Source: Hordeum vulgare subsp. vulgare | Taxonomy: Eukaryota; Streptophyta; Magnoliopsida; Poales; Poaceae | Direction of reading: 5' to 3' | Assembly (NCBI RefSeq): GCF_904849725.1 | Contig: NC_058522.1 | Coordinates: forward strand, 198,011,986 to 198,075,985 | Length of the DNA: 64,000 nt | Shown: positions 63,242 through 64,000 of the stretch, piece after piece | Numbering within the stretch: position 1 is the stretch's first letter | Layout of the letters: each line of letters begins with the position of its first letter | Made by a program: the position numbers and the translations under genes | The notes under the pieces: generated by a model | Told to the model about the DNA's origin: nothing | The model's database searches: none | The model's input: the letters and a program-made list of their open reading frames with translations, nothing else

Positions 63242-64000
63242 CTTAAAACCTTGCTTGTCCTCAAGCAACTCAATTGACAAACTGAGAGAGAAAGAAAAAC
63301 TTTGACAAATTCTGTTTGATCTTGTTGTTGCAACTATGTCTAACTCATAACCAGAATTTCAGCAAGATCACAGGTTAACCACATAAGCAAATGACACAAA
63401 GGTCACACGGTAAACTAATATCAATGGCATAATCAGCTAATGAGCAGATAATAATGAGTTTCAAATACCAACACTTCAATCAAAACAAGCATGAAGCAAT
63501 ATGAATAGGTGGTATCTCGCTAGCTCTTTTTGAGACTGCAAAACATAAATGAAGAGCACTTTCAAAGATGAAGGGTTGACTAAATATTGTAATTCATAGC
63601 AACGAAGATCCAGTCATAGTCATACTCAATATCAATCAAAAGCAAAGCATAAAAATGATAGAGGTGCTCTCTAATTGGTGCTTATATAAGAGGAGGATGA
63701 CTCAACAGGAAAATAAATAGACAGGCCCTTCACAGAGGGAAGCATTGATTTGCAGAGGTGCCAGAGCTCAAGCTTTGAAAACAGAGATAATAATTTTGGG
63801 TGGCATGCTTTCATTGTCAATGCAATGACCAAGAGTTCTCAATATCTTCCATGCTACTCATGCTATAGGCGGTTCCTAAACAGAAAAGTAAAGTTTTAAC
63901 TCCCCCACCACCAATCAATCACACTCCACGGCTAGCCGAATCCTCGGGTGCCGTCCATACTAACATCAATCCGAGGGGAGTCTTGTTTTACAGTTATGTT
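63242..64000 (-). mobile_element. Athila 3' non-coding interior, running off the right edge
   Basis: There is no open frame of note. Directly beyond the tract the sequence CTTGTCCTCAAGCAACTC parallels CTTGTCCACAAGCGAA of Athila-2. The words GGCCCTTCACAGAGGGAAGC (63724) and the surrounding context parallel 20306 in the 3' interior of Athila-2. The coding part of this element should lie beyond the window. Confidence 0.65.

Overview
The window looks like a piece of a large grass genome of the wheat group (Triticeae: Triticum/Aegilops or a close relative). The evidence is the make-up of the repeats: Athila-type gypsy elements with TGATACGTC-type LTRs, an Angela/BARE-type copia LTR, a Tat-lineage gypsy element with an antisense ORF, and several plant non-LTR (LINE) elements. 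The single complete cellular gene encodes a chloroplast m-type thioredoxin close to the wheat protein as I remember it. I see no rRNA or tRNA gene, no CRISPR array and no prokaryotic feature.

Layout, left to right. 1-3840: the 5' LTR (3.5 kb) and leader of a gypsy-like element on the minus strand whose body lies off the left edge. 3841-5180: a plus-strand LTR-like fragment. 5180-13640: a decayed minus-strand Athila element (Athila-1), split by a 3.9-kb LINE (LINE-A) flanked by a perfect 16-bp target duplication. 13641-16470: unassigned LTR-like DNA holding a small hAT-like MITE. 16470-45460: a plus-strand LINE (LINE-B) split by a deep nest: LINE-B is broken by a PIF/Harbinger-like element (17236-42920), that by a minus-strand Athila element (Athila-2, 18210-41004, target duplication AGCAC), and that by a plus-strand Tat-lineage element (26055-38711) sitting inside the Athila gag. 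LINE-B also carries an Athila solo LTR (43519-44921, target duplication AGGAG). 45632-46247: the thioredoxin m gene (two exons, minus strand). 46600-47100: AT-rich DNA with a recurring GTAGCAAAAA word. 47427-56127: an unrecognised gene-like sequence interrupted by a full-length 7.1-kb minus-strand LINE (LINE-C). 56128-60608: the 3' LTR and 3' half of an Angela-type copia element. 60609-61647: a Tat-like LTR. 61773-64000: an Athila LTR with a primer-binding site on one side and a polypurine tract with interior on the other, i.e. a recombinant arrangement.

Nearly all coding capacity belongs to retroelements in decay: every pol region carries stops or frameshifts, so none looks autonomous now. 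The most complete is the Tat element (two LTRs, gag, protease, RT, RNase H with a second RNase H-like domain, integrase, an antisense ORF and a 3' minisatellite). The thioredoxin gene is the only locus I would call functional; the end of LINE-B lies only about 175 bp beyond its stop codon.

I did not find a clearly new biological system. The most informative observations are the four-level insertion stratigraphy, the Tat element's antisense ORF and higher-order minisatellite, a 173-bp duplication confined to one of its LTRs, the recombinant LTR near the right edge, and LINE-C cutting an open reading frame I could not identify.
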